Source: Drosophila persimilis
Taxonomy: Eukaryota > Arthropoda > Insecta > Diptera > Drosophilidae
NCBI RefSeq assembly: GCF_003286085.1
Contig: NW_020825313.1
Span: forward strand, 5,084,001-5,148,000
Length of the DNA stretch: 64,000 nucleotides
Reading direction: 5' to 3'
Below are positions 1-11,395 of the stretch, piece by piece. The notes beneath the pieces were generated by a model. That model was not told the origin of the DNA and did no database searches. It saw nothing but the letters and a program-made list of their open reading frames with translations. The position numbers and the translations under genes are program-made. The number at the start of each line of letters is the position of its first letter. Within the stretch, counting starts at the first letter, position 1.

Positions 1-63
1 CTGAACTCTCGCGTTGCATCGTTTTTATTTAACTGTGATCGGCTCACACACTCCGCGTCAACA
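1..63 (+). other. tail of a BEL-type LTR (unit 1)
   Basis: These bases equal the last 63 bp of the LTR-like segments ending at 4,723, 9,401 and 14,125, finishing CAACA. The rest of this LTR lies outside the window. Confidence 0.45.
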
Positions 64-104
64 TTTTAGAACCAAAACAATGGGAAACGAGGTGGAACGT
101 TGTG

Positions 105-503
105 AGTTGTGAGTGGCGGCGGAAGGGGTTGGGGCGAAGTTTTGAAATATACGTTTTATATTGAGATCTAACAGGAGTGTGGATACCAAATTTCGTTACT
201 CTAGCCTTAAAAGTTTCTGAGATTTGTGGATACCCCAGATTTTCTTCCTTTGCGGTGGCGGCTTCTAACAGTGACATATCACAGAATTCCAGATATAAAA
301 TGTCGTTGCTCTAGCATAGTCTTTATAGTCTTTGAACACTAGGCGCTCATAATGACGGACAGATTCGACTCGGCTATTGATGCTGATCAAGAATATATAT
401 TCCTTGTGGGGTCGGAAACTATTCCTTCTGGACGTAACACACATCCATTTTCACCAATCACCAAATCGAATATACCCCTATACTCACTTGGAGTATCGGG
501 TAA
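105..503 (-). mobile_element. DINE-1/INE-1 Helitron fragment, reversed (unit 1)
   Basis: Read on the minus strand this has INE-1 landmarks: a terminal ATACCC/GAGTAT hairpin at about 470-503, a GTCGGAAAC block near 411, and the TATATATTC-TTGATCAGCATC-AATAGCCGAG series near 370-400. It sits between the BEL LTR and gag, so it inserted into the BEL leader before amplification. Non-autonomous: no Rep/helicase is present. The central part is shortened. Confidence 0.85.
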
Positions 504-539
504 AAAAGGAAAATGAATAGAAGGAGTTGATCGTTGGCT

Positions 540-1990
540 ATGGGAAATAATAGTGACACTTTGATAGTTGGGGATGCTCAATCTAGTGAAAGGGTTAGTG
601 CGAACGCAGCCAACACCCAATTCCCTGCATCGCGGATTTCCTTCATGAGGCTCAAGACTAAAGCAATTTTCGATAGGCTAGTGTCCATACGCACAGAGAT
701 TGATCGCGAAAAGCTGCGCCAAATGGATGAATTTGATTTGCGAGGATTGCTGGAATCATTGACGGTGTTGGAATCATTGACGGTGCTGAAATCTAATTTT
801 ATTGTGGCGCACACCAGTTTGGAGGAAGTGGATTTTGAGTCTATGTCCAGTGAACTACCAGGAAAATTTGACTCGTCCTATCATTGAGGACCATTCTACA
901 GCGTGAGTTGGGCAATCGGTTGAAGCCCACGCGTTGTTCCACGCTTCAAATGAACCCAAGTGAATCCAACCCAATGATTATGTACATGGTCAATCGATCG
1001 CGATAGCCAAAGCTGCAGCTGCCCAAGTTCAGCGGAGACTATACAGAGTGGACAAGCTTCTATTCCATGTTCACATCTGTTATTGATAGTGAAGCTGAGC
1101 TGACTTCTATTGAGAAGTCCTGCGGTCTGTTAAAGTGGTTCTGTTTGAGCGGAGCGGCATTGGACACCATTAGTTCGTTGGAGATGAACGAGGCTAAGTA
1201 CAATACCGCATTAGATATTCTCAAAAAACGATTTGCTAATAAACATTTCATTCTACAGGCACACACTAGAGAAATATTTGGGCTGGCGCGTGGGGACTCA
1301 TCTGACTCATCTGCAGCGGACGTTTACGGACGCCGCCACCACACCTCAGATTGGAAGCGCTGGCAACTAAGGAGGAAATAGCTGATTGCATTTGAATATG
1401 TACAGGCAGACTCAAGCAGTTTCGTCGAATCACGATCTTCCATCCTGGGACAAAGATCGTCGTACCCTTGAAGGCATTCATAGCTCCATGCAAAAGCAAG
1501 ATGGTCAGGTTGGCAAGTCGGGGAAAACCGTGAGTACGCATCACCGAAAATCGATTGTAGCATCGTACGCTCCTGTTTCCTCCTTTGTGTGAGGGCACGA
1601 ACGGTTCAACGGTTCAAAAACTCTATCGCCGAACGATCGACACAAGGAAGCAAGAAGGCTCTTGTTATGCGTCAATTGCCTACGAAAGGTCATCACGTGA
1701 AAGATTGTAAATCGGGTCCCTACTGTACTTGCCAATCGAAGCACCGCACTGTTCTGCATTTTCTTCGCCTAACACAGACATTACATACTGTGTCTTCTAT
1801 TGATCCGCAGCCAAATCATACCGGCATTGTTGCATAGCCGCCCTCCTTGCCGCAAGCGCATATATATCCCAGCGTCCGTCTGAGCCTGTTCTATTAGCCA
1901 CCGTCGCCGTCGCTGAACAGCTTCGACTGCGAAAAACTGAGTCACTTACATCAGTCTATGGCATAGGAGATGCTAGATTCTGAACTGAAG
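540..1990 (+). pseudogene. BEL/Pao gag with protease remnant (unit 1)
   Basis: The start is ATG at 540 (MGNNSDTLIVGD). A coiled Gag N-terminus is followed by the BEL-type Gag core: LPKFSGDYTEW near 1,020, then AALDTISSLEMNEAKYNTAL and KKRFANKHFILQAHTREI at about 1,160-1,280. A broken CCHC-type zinc knuckle lies near 1,670-1,760 and the entry to the protease (LATVAVA, LRLRKTESLTSVYGIG) near 1,895-1,965. The aspartyl active site itself is deleted. At least a frameshift near 880 and stops near 1,380 and 1,588 interrupt it. The family normally makes one long Gag-Pol; RT, RNase H and integrase are absent here. Confidence 0.85.
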
Positions 1991-2034
1991 GCATCTCAGT
2001 GGATCCCTGAATCTCTAATAGAGGTTCCTGTGAC

Positions 2035-2690
2035 TTAATCAGTGAGAATTGATTTGATATCTATGTGGTCTATGATTTCTGGATTAATTACGTTAACTTT
2101 TTCAAGAGTCCAGGTGAGCATGACAGCTCCCAATTCGGTTATTAGCATTCTATGGTGTGTAGTGAGGGCCTCGAACAGGTGTCCCGTGTCCACCCGTTGG
2201 TCCTTTGCGGTCTTCAGAATTTTATTGACTGTGTCCGTGAGTTGATTAATCTTTTCTTGCGTTCTGGTGTTAATGTCGATTTGTCTATTATTTGCAGTGA
2301 CTAGCTGCGTATTCTTAAGGTCGTTTGAGTCTGGCGTACCCTCTAAAGCCTTAAGAGCTGTCCCCAGGCAGTCAAGGCTTCTTACCCTTCTGTGGTGAAC
2401 GTCGAGGGCAGTTAGCATGTCTTGTACGTGTCTTGTGTCCTATCTCCAACAACTTCCTCATGTGGGATTGTGGAAACAAGTCTGTCAACTTCATTGTCTC
2501 GTCGGTCATGGATCAGTAGTCGGTGAATTTAGTCGGAGTGTCGTAGTATCCGTACTGGTCCCAAAGCAGTATTTCGGCGTCCATGATGGAAATATAGTTC
2601 GCGGGCGTGTAGTCCGTTACCCGTGCAGTCGTAGTCAAGAGTGAAAGTGTCAAAATTATAAGCCGAAATGTTATAAGGAAAAGGGATTAA
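2035..2690 (-). pseudogene. errantivirus env fragment (unit 1)
   Basis: The minus strand encodes the N-terminal part of a gypsy-type (errantivirus) Env. The 127-residue stretch at 2,035-2,418 holds a basic RRVR site, as found between the two Env subunits, followed by the conserved LDCLGTALKALEGTPD region. Upstream sequence to about 2,650 is the signal-peptide end, separated by a frameshift near 2,430 and a stop near 2,516. The C-terminal half including the membrane anchor is missing, so no functional Env can be made. It follows the integrase, as in errantiviruses. Confidence 0.8.
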
Positions 2691-3552
2691 AATTACAAAT
2701 TATCGACGGAGGTTGCCCTTGTTGACCACCCTCCCCTTGATGAGGACCGTAGTCCGTCGCAGAGGGGCGAAAGGACTCCTTCGCCTACTTCGAAGACCCT
2801 GTTCTGTCGGTTTTTATTTAGTCTGGTATTTTGCTCGATCTGAGATTCCTCCATCTTTTTTATAATGCCCTGGGTGCATTCCGGCGAAGCGGTGGTTAAG
2901 ACATCCTTGGGCCTTTGCTTGGTTACCGAATGAATGGAGCTATTATATTGGACGGTAGCTTGCAAGATAAGGTCACTGTGTCTACGATTCCTCCCTGAAG
3001 TTTCAGGCACCTGGCTATTTCGAACAGGGCCGTTCGATAAGCTGTGGAGTAGTAGTGCCTTTACGATGCTTACATCATTATTCTTCAAAGAAGAGACCTT
3101 ATTGTCTCGGACTTAAGAGCAGGCTCATTATCGCAATAGACTTGCTTTGCCCTGGGAAAGACGTTCATTAGTATCAGTAGAGGGGTCGTAGGTCCTCTAT
3201 TGCCCTGGATGCAATGGGTTGCACCAACGCGAACTTGGATAGTTTGTCTACGCAGGGGAGGAAGAATTTTTTGTCTGTGGAGAAGATGTCAACGTGTAAC
3301 ATCTCTCAAGCTTGTGAGGGAATCGGCGCTTGGCCGAGTTCTTGGTTTTTTGGGTGCCTATCGTACTTTGCCCTTGCGCAAACTTTACAATTTAGGACCA
3401 CCTCGTTGGCTAATTTAGACATTTTTGGGAAATAATAAGATCGTGGCCGCATCGGACTCCGGGTCTTAGTGGTTGTTTTGCAGGGCGTTAACGTTTTGGT
3501 GCGATAGAGCATCGGCCACGTGGGTTTCTTTGCCTAGTTTGGCCCCTGTTTC
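2691..3552 (-). pseudogene. errantivirus integrase fragment (unit 1)
   Basis: The minus strand shows the zinc-binding end (CKVCARAKYDRHPKNQE at about 3,370-3,330), the CDNEPAL catalytic Asp near 3,140, and the C-terminal domain (FEVGEGVLSPLCDG) near 2,790. A 23 nt deletion near 3,025 removes the segment with the catalytic Glu that units 4-5 keep (GQVEHFHSTL), and a one-base loss near 3,089 shifts the frame. At 3,552 the sequence leaves errantivirus pol abruptly. Confidence 0.85.
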
Positions 3553-3724
3553 GCGCACACTCAAAAAATTGTTAAAATATATGGTAGCCTGCGAGACCGT
3601 CAGCACCTCTGCGTTTTTGGCGACTTCAATTTGGGTTCATTGGTATGGACCGGCGATCCGCAGTCGTCGGCTAGGATACCAAGTAGTCTGCATTTGCCGC
3701 ACGAGATTCTTTTGCTAGATGATT
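3553..3724. other. unassigned piece between errantivirus and LINE (units 1-3)
   Basis: This 172 bp segment is also at 8,231-8,402 and 12,916-13,087. It starts exactly where units 1-3 diverge from unit 4. Neither strand gives motifs I can assign with confidence; a short continuing minus-strand frame is probably chance. Confidence 0.6.
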
Positions 3725-4310
3725 GTTTTATTATGGGGTGAACCCAAGTAAATATTATTTTTAATAGGCTAAATAGGTTAGTGATGCACCTGTTGGAGAA
3801 GATTCCCTCGTAAATTATTTTGTCTTTATGTCCCGCGTGAATCAGTTGGGCAGGGATAATGCCATCTGGCCCCGCGGACTTGTATGGTTTACAATTTTTT
3901 AACGCCCAGGAAATATTCTCCTGGCTTAGCAGGTTCAGGATGGCATTTGAGACGACAGATGGAGGCGCGAAGTAGTTGGGTCTGTTTTCATCGCAGCCGG
4001 GGAAGTGGGTGTTAAGGAGAAGATGTAGCGACTCATTGCTGGACGTTGTTCAAGACTGGTCGACATTATTCAGCTAGCCCAGAGTGGCTGTTGTCTTTTC
4101 GATTTCTCTACAGAACTTACCCTATGAGGCGCGTTTGGCTTTCCTAAGTTATTTATTATAAGTTGGCAGACTGACCATGTATTCGGCACAGTTCCGCTCA
4201 ACGTTCTCAGCCTTAGCTTTGGTAAAGAGTCTCCGGGAGGCTCTCCTCGCAGCGCTTGCTGCGACTTAGTCTCCGCCCGACCACAATTAGCCAGCATCCT
4301 GGCAGATACA
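3725..4310 (-). pseudogene. LINE ORF2 fragment, linker and start of RT (unit 1)
   Basis: Reading the minus strand from about 4,290, first comes the basic linker typical of R1/LOA-type LINEs between endonuclease and RT (SLPTYNK, LRKAKRAS, GKFCREIEK). Then come SNESLHLLLNTHFPGC near 4,010 and the RT entry motif KPYKSAGPDGIIPAQL near 3,880. Stops and a missing 39 bp segment break it, and the catalytic RT domains and endonuclease are absent. Clade assignment within R1/LOA is by motif style only. Confidence 0.7.
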
Positions 4311-4723
4311 TGACCGTACCAGGAGCGTATAGTCGCATTTCCACCGGTGTGTACAGTTACGGACAGGTGCCGATTCGTTCGTGACCCCTGTATCCTGGGA
4401 GGTGAGGCACAGTCGCCTCTGATTCAGGGCAAGCCAAGAGCCCGAGACGCCTGTGTCCCGTCCCGTTCTCGTGACCGGCTGCACATATCTCTCTCTCGAA
4501 TTCGAACTCGAAACAGTGCAAAACATCTCGGTAATTCGTTTGTGCATAGCTGTTGGTTCATTTTCGGTCGTCGCTTCGTTGCTTTGCCGGAGCATACATT
4601 TTGGACACACACAAATAATAAATGCCACAAAATTGAACTCAAAAACGTTTGTAAGCTCGTCTGAACTCTCGCGTTGCATCGTTTTTATTTAACTGTGATC
4701 GACTCACACACTCCGCGTCAACA
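4311..4723 (+). mobile_element. BEL-type LTR (between units 1 and 2)
   Basis: About 413 bp running from TGACCGTACC to CGTCAACA, upstream of a BEL gag, with a poly(A) signal AATAAA at 4,617-4,622. It recurs at 8,990 and 13,714. The ends are inferred from the TG...CA pattern and position; no target duplication or matching second LTR confirms them. Confidence 0.45.
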
Positions 4724-4766
4724 TTTTAAAACCAAAACAATGGGAAACGAGGTGGAACGTTGTGAG

Positions 4767-5183
4767 TTGGGGCGGAAGGGGTTGGGGCGAAGTTTTGAAA
4801 TATACGTTTTATATTGAGATCTAACAGGAGTGTGGATACCAAATTTGGTTACTCTAGCCTTAAAAGTCTCTGAGATTTGTGGATACCCCAGATTTCCTTC
4901 CTTTGCGGTGGCGGAAGGGGGTGTGGCGAAGTTTAAAAAAAAAATCTTCTAACAGTAACATATCACAGAATTCCGTATATAAAATGTCGTTGCTCTAGCA
5001 TAGTCTTTATAGTCTTTGAGCACTAGGCGCTTATAATGACGGACAGATTCGACTCGGCTATTGATGCTGATCAAGAATATATATACTTTGTGGGGTCGGA
5101 AACGATTCCTTCTGGACGTAACACACATCCATTTTCACCAAAAATCGAATATACCCCTATACTCACTTGAAGTATCGGGTAAA
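4767..5183 (-). mobile_element. DINE-1/INE-1 fragment, reversed (unit 2)
   Basis: Same insertion as at 105-503, with the GTCGGAAACGATTCC block near 5,094 and the terminal hairpin ending at 5,183. It contains a poly(A) run near 4,935 that unit 1 lacks. Confidence 0.85.
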
Positions 5184-5218
5184 AAAGGAAAATTAATAGA
5201 AGGAGTGGATCGGTGGCT

Positions 5219-6670
5219 ATGGGAAATAATAGTGATACTTTGATAGTTGGCGATGCTCAATCTAGTGATAGGGTTAGTGCGAACGCAGCCAACACCCAAT
5301 TCCCTGCATCGCGGATTTCCTTCATGAGGCTCAAGGCTAAAGCAATTTTCGATAGGCTAGAGTCCATACGCACAGAGATGGATCGCGAAAAGCTGCGCCA
5401 AATGGATGAATTTGATTTGCGAGGATTGCTGGAATCATTGACGGAGCTGAAATCTAATTTTATTGTGGCGCACACCAGTTTGGAGGAAGTGGATTTTGAG
5501 TCTTTGTCCAGTGAACTACCAGGAAAATTTGACTCGTCTATCCTATCATTGAGGACCATTCTACAGCGTGAGTTGGGCAATCGGTTGAAGCCCACGCGTT
5601 GTTCCACGTTTCAAATGAACCCAAGTGAATCCAACCCAAAGATTATGTACATGGTCAATCGATCGCGATAGCCAAAGCTGCAGCTGCCCAAGTTCAGCGG
5701 AGACTATACAGAGTGGACAAGCTTCTATTCCATGTTCACATCTGTTATTGATAGTGAAGCTGAGCTGACTTCTATTGAGAAGTCCTGCGGTCTGTAAAAG
5801 CGGTCCTGTTTGAGCGGAGCGGCGTTGAACACCATTAGTTCGTTGGAGATGAACGAAGCTAAGTACAATACCGCATTAGATATTCTCAAAAAACGATTTG
5901 CTAATAAACATTTCATTCTACAGGCACACACTAGAGAAATATTTGGGCTGGCGCGTGGGGACTCATCTGACTCATCTGCAGCGGACGTTTACGGACGCCG
6001 CCACCCCACCTCAGATTGGAAGCGCTGGCAACTAAGGAGGAAATAGCTGATTGCATTTGAATATGGACAGGCAGACTCAAGTTAAATGGGAAGCAGCTTC
6101 GTCGAATCACGATCTTCCATCCTGGGACAAAGATCGTCGTACCCTTGAAGGCATTCATAACTCCATGCAAAAGCAAGATGGTCAGGTTGGCAAGTCGGGG
6201 AAAACCGTGAGTACGCATCACCGAAAATCGATTGTAGCATCGTACGCTCCTGTTTCCTCTGTTGTGTGAGGGCACGAACGGTTCAACGGTTCAAAACTCT
6301 ATCGCCGAACGATCGACACAAGGAAGCAAGAAGGCTCTTGTTATGCGTCAATTGCCTACGAAAGGTCATCACGTGAAAGATTGTAAATCGGGTCCCTACT
6401 GTACTTGCCAATCGAAGCACCACACTGTTCTGCATTTTCTTCGCCTAACACAGACATTACATACTGTGTCTTCTATTGAGCCGCAGCCAAATCATACCGG
6501 CATTGTTGCATAGCCGCCCTCCTTGCCGCAAGCGCATATATATCCCAGCGTCCGTCTAAGCCTGTTCTATTAGCCACCGTCGCCGTCGCTAAACAGCTTC
6601 GACTGCGAAAAACTAAGTCACTTACATCAGTCTATGGCATAGGAGATGCTAGATTCTGAACTGAAGGCAT
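5219..6670 (+). pseudogene. BEL/Pao gag with protease remnant (unit 2)
   Basis: ATG at 5,219 opens a clean run to an in-frame TAG at 5,669-5,671, after which the same frame continues with PKLQLPKFSGDYTEW. A second stop in the Gag core near 5,796, a shift near 6,046, and a stop at about 6,267 follow. The knuckle region (KGHHVKDCKSGPYCTC near 6,360-6,415) and the protease entry SVYGIG near 6,630 are recognisable. It shares most of its lesions with unit 3, so they predate amplification. Confidence 0.85.
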
Positions 6671-6710
6671 CTCAGTGGATCCCTTAATCTCTAATAGAGG
6701 TTCCTGTGAC

Positions 6711-7368
6711 TTAATCAGTGAGAATTGATTTGATATCTATGTGGTCTATGATTTCTGGATTAATTACGTTAACTTTTTCAAGAGTCCAGGTGAGCATGAC
6801 AGCTCCCAATTCGGTTATTAGCATTCTATGGCGTGTAGTGAGGGCCTCGAACAGGTGTCCCGTGTCCACCCGTTGGTCCTTTGTGGTCTTCAGAATTTTA
6901 TTGACTGTGTCCGTGAGTTGATTTATCTTTTCTTGCGTTCTGGTGTTAATGTCGATTTGTCTATTATTTGCAGTGACTAGCTGCGTATTCTTAAGGTCGT
7001 TTGAGTCTGGCGTACCCGCTAAAGCCTTAAGAGCTGTCCCCAGGCAGTCAAGGCTTCTTACCCTTCTGTGGTGAACGTCGAGGGCAGTTAGCATGTCTTG
7101 TACGTGTCTTGTGTCCTATCTCCAACAACTTCCTCATGTGGGATTGTGGAAACAAGTCTGTCAACTTCATTGTCTCGTCGGTCATGGATCAGTAGTCGGT
7201 GAATTTAGTCGGGTGTCGTAAGTATCCGTACTGGTCCCAAAGCAGTATGTCGGCGTCCATGATGGAAATATAGTTCGCGGGCGTGTAGTCCGTTACCCGT
7301 GCAGTCGTAGTCAAGAGTGAAAGTGTCAAAATTATAAGCCGAAATGTTATAAGGAAAAAGGGATTAAA
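6711..7368 (-). pseudogene. errantivirus env fragment (unit 2)
   Basis: A 127-residue open stretch (6,711-7,094) carries the RRVR site and the LGTALKALAGTPD block. A one-base insertion near 7,112 and a stop near 7,190 separate it from the signal-peptide end at about 7,350. The membrane-anchor half is absent. The lesions match units 1 and 3. Confidence 0.8.
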
Positions 7369-7369
7369 A

Positions 7370-8230
7370 TTACAAATTATCGACGGAGGTTGCCCTTGTT
7401 GACCACCCTCCCCTTGATGAGGACCGTAGTCCGTCGCAGAGGGGCGAAAGGACTCCTTCGCCTACTTCGAAGACCCTGTTCTGTCGGTTTTTATTTAGTC
7501 TGGTATTTTGCTCGATCTGAGATTCCTCCATCTTTTTTATAATGCCCTGGGTGCATTCCGGCGAAGCGGTGGTTAAGACATCCTTGGGCCTTTGCTTGGT
7601 TACCGAATGAATGGAGCTATTATATTGGACGGTAGCTTGCAAGATAAGGTCACTGTGTCTACGATTCCTCCCTGAAGTTTCAGGCACCTGGCTATTTCGA
7701 ACAGGGCCGTTCGATAAGCTGTGGAGTAGTAGTGCCTTTACGATGCTTACATCATTATTCTTCAAAAGAAGAGACCTTATTGTCTCGGACTTAAGAGCAG
7801 GCTCATTATCGCAATAGACTTGCTTTGCCCTGGGAAAGACGTTCATTAGTATCAGTAGAGGGGTCGTAGGTCCTCTATTGCCCTGGATGCAATGGGTTGC
7901 ACCAACGCGAACTTGGATAGTTTGTCTACGCAGGGGAGGAAGAATTTTTTGTCTGTGGAGAAGATGTCAACGTGTAACATCTCTCAAGCTTGTGAGGGAA
8001 TCGGCGCTTGGCCGAGTTCTTGGTTTTTTGGGTGCCTATCGTACTTTGCCCTTGCGCAAACTTTACAATTTAGGACCACCTCGTTGGCTAATTTAGACAT
8101 TTTTGGGAAATAATAAGATCGTGGCCGCATCGGACTCCGGGTCTTAGTGGTTGTTTTGCAGGGCGTTAACGTTTTGGTGCGATAGAGCATCGGCCACGTG
8201 GGTTTCTTTGCCTAGTTTGGCCCCTGTTTC
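7370..8230 (-). pseudogene. errantivirus integrase fragment (unit 2)
   Basis: A 158-residue frame (7,370-7,846) runs from MNVFPRAKQVYCDNEPAL to the C-terminal end, with the 23 nt deletion that removes the catalytic Glu region. The zinc-binding end is in a separate frame at 7,984-8,190. Its upstream RNase H is cut off at 8,230. Confidence 0.85.
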
Positions 8231-8402
8231 GCGCACACTCAAAAAATTGTTAAAATATATGGTAGCCTGCGAGACCGTCAGCACCTCTGCGTTTTTGGCG
8301 ACTTCAATTTGGGTTCATTGGTATGGACCGGCGATCCGCAGTCGTCGGCTAGGATACCAAGTAGTCTGCATTTGCCGCACGAGATTCTTTTGCTAGATGA
8401 TT

Positions 8403-8989
8403 GTTTTATTATGGGGTGAACCCAAGTAAATATTATTTTTAATAGGCTAAATAGGTTAGTGATGCACCTGTTGGAGAAGATTCCCTCGTAAATTATTTTG
8501 TCTTTATGTCCCGCGTGAATCAGTTGGGCAGGGATAATGCCATCTGGCCCCGCGGACTTGTATGGTTTACAATTTTTTTAACGCCCAGGAAATATTCTCC
8601 TGGCTTAGCAGGTTCAGGATGGCATTTGAGACGACAGATGGAGGCGCGAAGTAGTTGGGTCTGTTTTCATCGCAGCCGGGGAAGTGGGTGTTAAGGAGAA
8701 GATGTAGCGACTCATTGCTGGACGTTGTTCAAGACTGGTCGACATTATTCAGCTAGCCCAGAGTGGCTGTTGTCTTTTCGATTTCTCTACAGAACTTACC
8801 CTATGAGGCGCGTTTGGCTTTCCTAAGTTATTTATTATAAGTTGGCAGACTGACCATGTATTCGGCACAGTTCCGCTCAACGTTCTCAGCCTTAGCTTTG
8901 GTAAAGAGTCTCCGGGAGGCTCTCCTCGCAGCGCTTGCTGCGACTTAGTCTCCGCCCGACCACAATTAGCCAGCATCCTGGCAGATACA
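8403..8989 (-). pseudogene. LINE ORF2 fragment (unit 2)
   Basis: Copy of the R1/LOA-type linker plus RT-entry fragment (KPYKSAGPDGI near 8,555), also lacking the 39 bp segment. The 172 bp immediately to its left (8,231-8,402) is unassigned. Confidence 0.7.
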
Positions 8990-9401
8990 TGACCGTACCA
9001 GGAGCGTATAGTCGCATTTCCACCGGTGTGTACAGTTACGACAGGTGCCGATTCGTTCGTGACCCCTGTATCCTGGGAGGTGAGGCACAGTCGCCTCTGA
9101 TTCAGGGCAAGCCAAGAGCCCGAGACGCCTGTGTCCCGTCCCGTTCTCGTGACCGGCTGCACATATCTCTCTCTCGAATTCGAACTCGAAACAGTGCAAA
9201 ACATCTCGGTAATTCGTTTGTGCATAGCTGTTGGTTCTTTTTCGGTCGTCGCTTCGTTGCTTTGCCGAAGCATACATTTTGGACACACACAAATAATAAA
9301 TGCCACAAAATTGAACTCAAAAACGTTTGTAAGCTCGTCTGAACTCTCGCGTTGCATCGTTTTTATTTAACTGTGATCGACTCACACACTCCGCGTCAAC
9401 A
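8990..9401 (+). mobile_element. BEL-type LTR (between units 2 and 3)
   Basis: Near-identical to 4,311-4,723, with AATAAA near 9,294 and the end CGTCAACA at 9,401. Boundaries are inferred as for the first copy. Confidence 0.45.
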
Positions 9402-9444
9402 TTTTAAAACCAAAACAATGGGAAACGAGGTGGAACGTTGTGAG

Positions 9445-9860
9445 TTAGGGCGGAAGGGGTTGGGGCGAAGTTTTGAAATATACGTTTTATATTGAGATCT
9501 AACAGGAGTGTGGATACCAAATTTGGTTACTCTAGCCTTAAAAGTCTCTGAGATTTGTGGATACCCCAGATTTCCTTCCTTTGCGGTGGCGGAAGGGGGT
9601 GTGGCGAAGTTTAAAAAAAAAATCTTCTAACAGTGACATATCACAGAATTCCGTATATAAAATGTCGTTGCTCTAGCATAGTCTTTATAGTCTTTGAGCA
9701 CTAGGCGCTTATAATGACGGACAGATTCGACTCGGCTATTGATGCTGATCAAGAATATATATACTTTGTGGGGTCGGAAACGATTCCTTCTGGACGTAAC
9801 ACACATCCATTTTCACCAAAAATCGAATATACCCCTATACTCACTTGAAGTATCGGGTAA
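9445..9860 (-). mobile_element. DINE-1/INE-1 fragment, reversed (unit 3)
   Basis: Third copy of the same DINE-1 insertion, ending with the hairpin at 9,860. Confidence 0.85.
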
Positions 9861-9896
9861 AAAAGGAAAATTAATAGAAGGAGTGGATCGGTGGCT

Positions 9897-11350
9897 ATGG
9901 GAAATAATAGTGATACTTTGATAGTTGGCGATGCTCAATCTAGTGATAGGGTTAGTGCGAACGCAGCCAACACCCAATTCCCTGCATCGCGGATTTCCTT
10001 CATGAGGCTCAAGGCTAAAGCAATTTTCGATAGGCTAGAGTCCATACGCACAGAGATGGATCGCGAAAAGCTGCGCCAAATGGATGAATTTGATTTGCGA
10101 GGATTGCTGGAATCATTGACGGAGCTGAAATCTAATTTTATTGTGGCGCACACCAGTTTGGAGGAAGTGGATTTTGAGTCTTTGTCCAGTGAACTACCAG
10201 GAAAATTTGACTCGTCTATCCTATCATTGAGGACCATTCTACAGCGTGAGTTGGGCAATCGGTTGAAGCCCACGCGTTGTTCCACGTTTCAAATGAACCC
10301 AAGTGAATCCAACCCAAAGATTATGTACATGGTCAATCGATCGCGATAGCCAAAGCTGCAGCTGCCCAAGTTCAGCGGAGACTATACAGAGTGGACAAGC
10401 TTCTATTCCATGTTCACATCTGTTATTGATAGTGAAGCTGAGCTGACTTCTATTGAGAAGTCCTGCGGTCTGTAAAAGCGGTCCTGTTTGAGCGGAGCGG
10501 CGTTGAACACCATTAGTTCGTTGGAGATGAACGAAGCTAAGTACAATACCGCATTAGATATTCTCAAAAAACGATTTGCTAATAAACATTTCATTCTACA
10601 GGCACACACTAGAGAAATATTTGGGCTGGCGCGTGGGGACTCATCTGACTCATCTGCAGCGGACGTTTACGGACGCCGCCACCCCACCTCAGATTGGAAG
10701 CGCTGGCAACTAAGGAGGAAATAGCTGATTGCATTTGAATATGGACAGGCAGACTCAAGTTAAATGGGAAGCAGCTTCGTCGAATCACGATCTTCCATCC
10801 TGGGACAAAGATCGTCGTACCCTTGAAGGCATTCATAACTCCATGAAAAAGCAAGATGGTCAGGTTGGCAAGTCGGGGAAAACCGTGAGTACGCATCACC
10901 GAAAATCGATTGTAGCATCGTACGCTCCTGTTTCCTCTGTTTCCTCTGTTTCCTCTGCACGAACGGTTCAACGGTTCAAAACTCTATCGCCGAACGATCG
11001 ACACAAGGAAGCAAGAAGGCTCTTGTTATGCGTCAATTGCCTACGAAAGGTCATCACGTGAAAGATTGTAAATCGGGTCCCTACCGTACTTGCCAATCGA
11101 AGCACCACACTGTTCTGCATTTTCTTCGCCTAACACAGACATTACATACTGTGTCTTCTATTGAGCCGCAGCCAAATCATACCGGCATTGTTGCATAGCC
11201 GCCCTCCTTGCCGCAAGCGCATATATATCCCAGCGTCCGTCTAAGCCTGTTCTATTAGCCACCGTCGCCGTCGCTAAACAGCTTCGACTGCGAAAAACTA
11301 AGTCACTTACATCAGTCTATGGCATAGGAGATGCTAGATTCTGAACTGAA
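9897..11350 (+). pseudogene. BEL/Pao gag with protease remnant (unit 3)
   Basis: ATG at 9,897; the same TAG after SRS-type residues (10,347-10,349) and the same core stop near 10,473 as unit 2. The triplicated TTTCCTCTG (10,931-10,957) keeps the later frame open to 11,061 and exposes the first zinc-knuckle cysteines (LLCVNCLRK), after which a one-base shift separates the HHVKDC half. Protease entry is near 11,310. Confidence 0.85.
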
Positions 11351-11395
11351 GGCATCTCAGTGGATCCCTTAATCTCTAATAGAGGTTCCTGTGAC

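Larger units (their letters stand above)
1..4660. repeat. Array A unit 1
   Basis: Order: BEL LTR tail, reversed DINE-1, BEL gag and protease (+), errantivirus env and integrase (-), a 172 bp unassigned piece, LINE (-), next LTR. Private differences include a longer leader near 105-125, a duplicated short stretch in gag near 765-785, a one-base loss in the integrase near 3,089 and no 39 bp LINE segment near 4,100. The window opens inside this unit, so the array probably extends further left. Confidence 0.9.
4661..9338. repeat. Array A unit 2
   Basis: Full 4,678 bp unit with the same order of parts as unit 1. It shares with unit 1 the absence of a 39 bp LINE segment and shares with units 1 and 3 the 23 nt integrase deletion. 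It keeps the alternative GTTGTGTGAGGG sequence in gag at about 6,259, where unit 3 has a TTTCCTCTG triplication. Confidence 0.92.

Noticed and set aside
2042-2245. Plus-strand short frames opposite the env fragments, repeated in every unit
   Set aside because: These are shadows of the minus-strand env; they are conserved only because the unit is copied.
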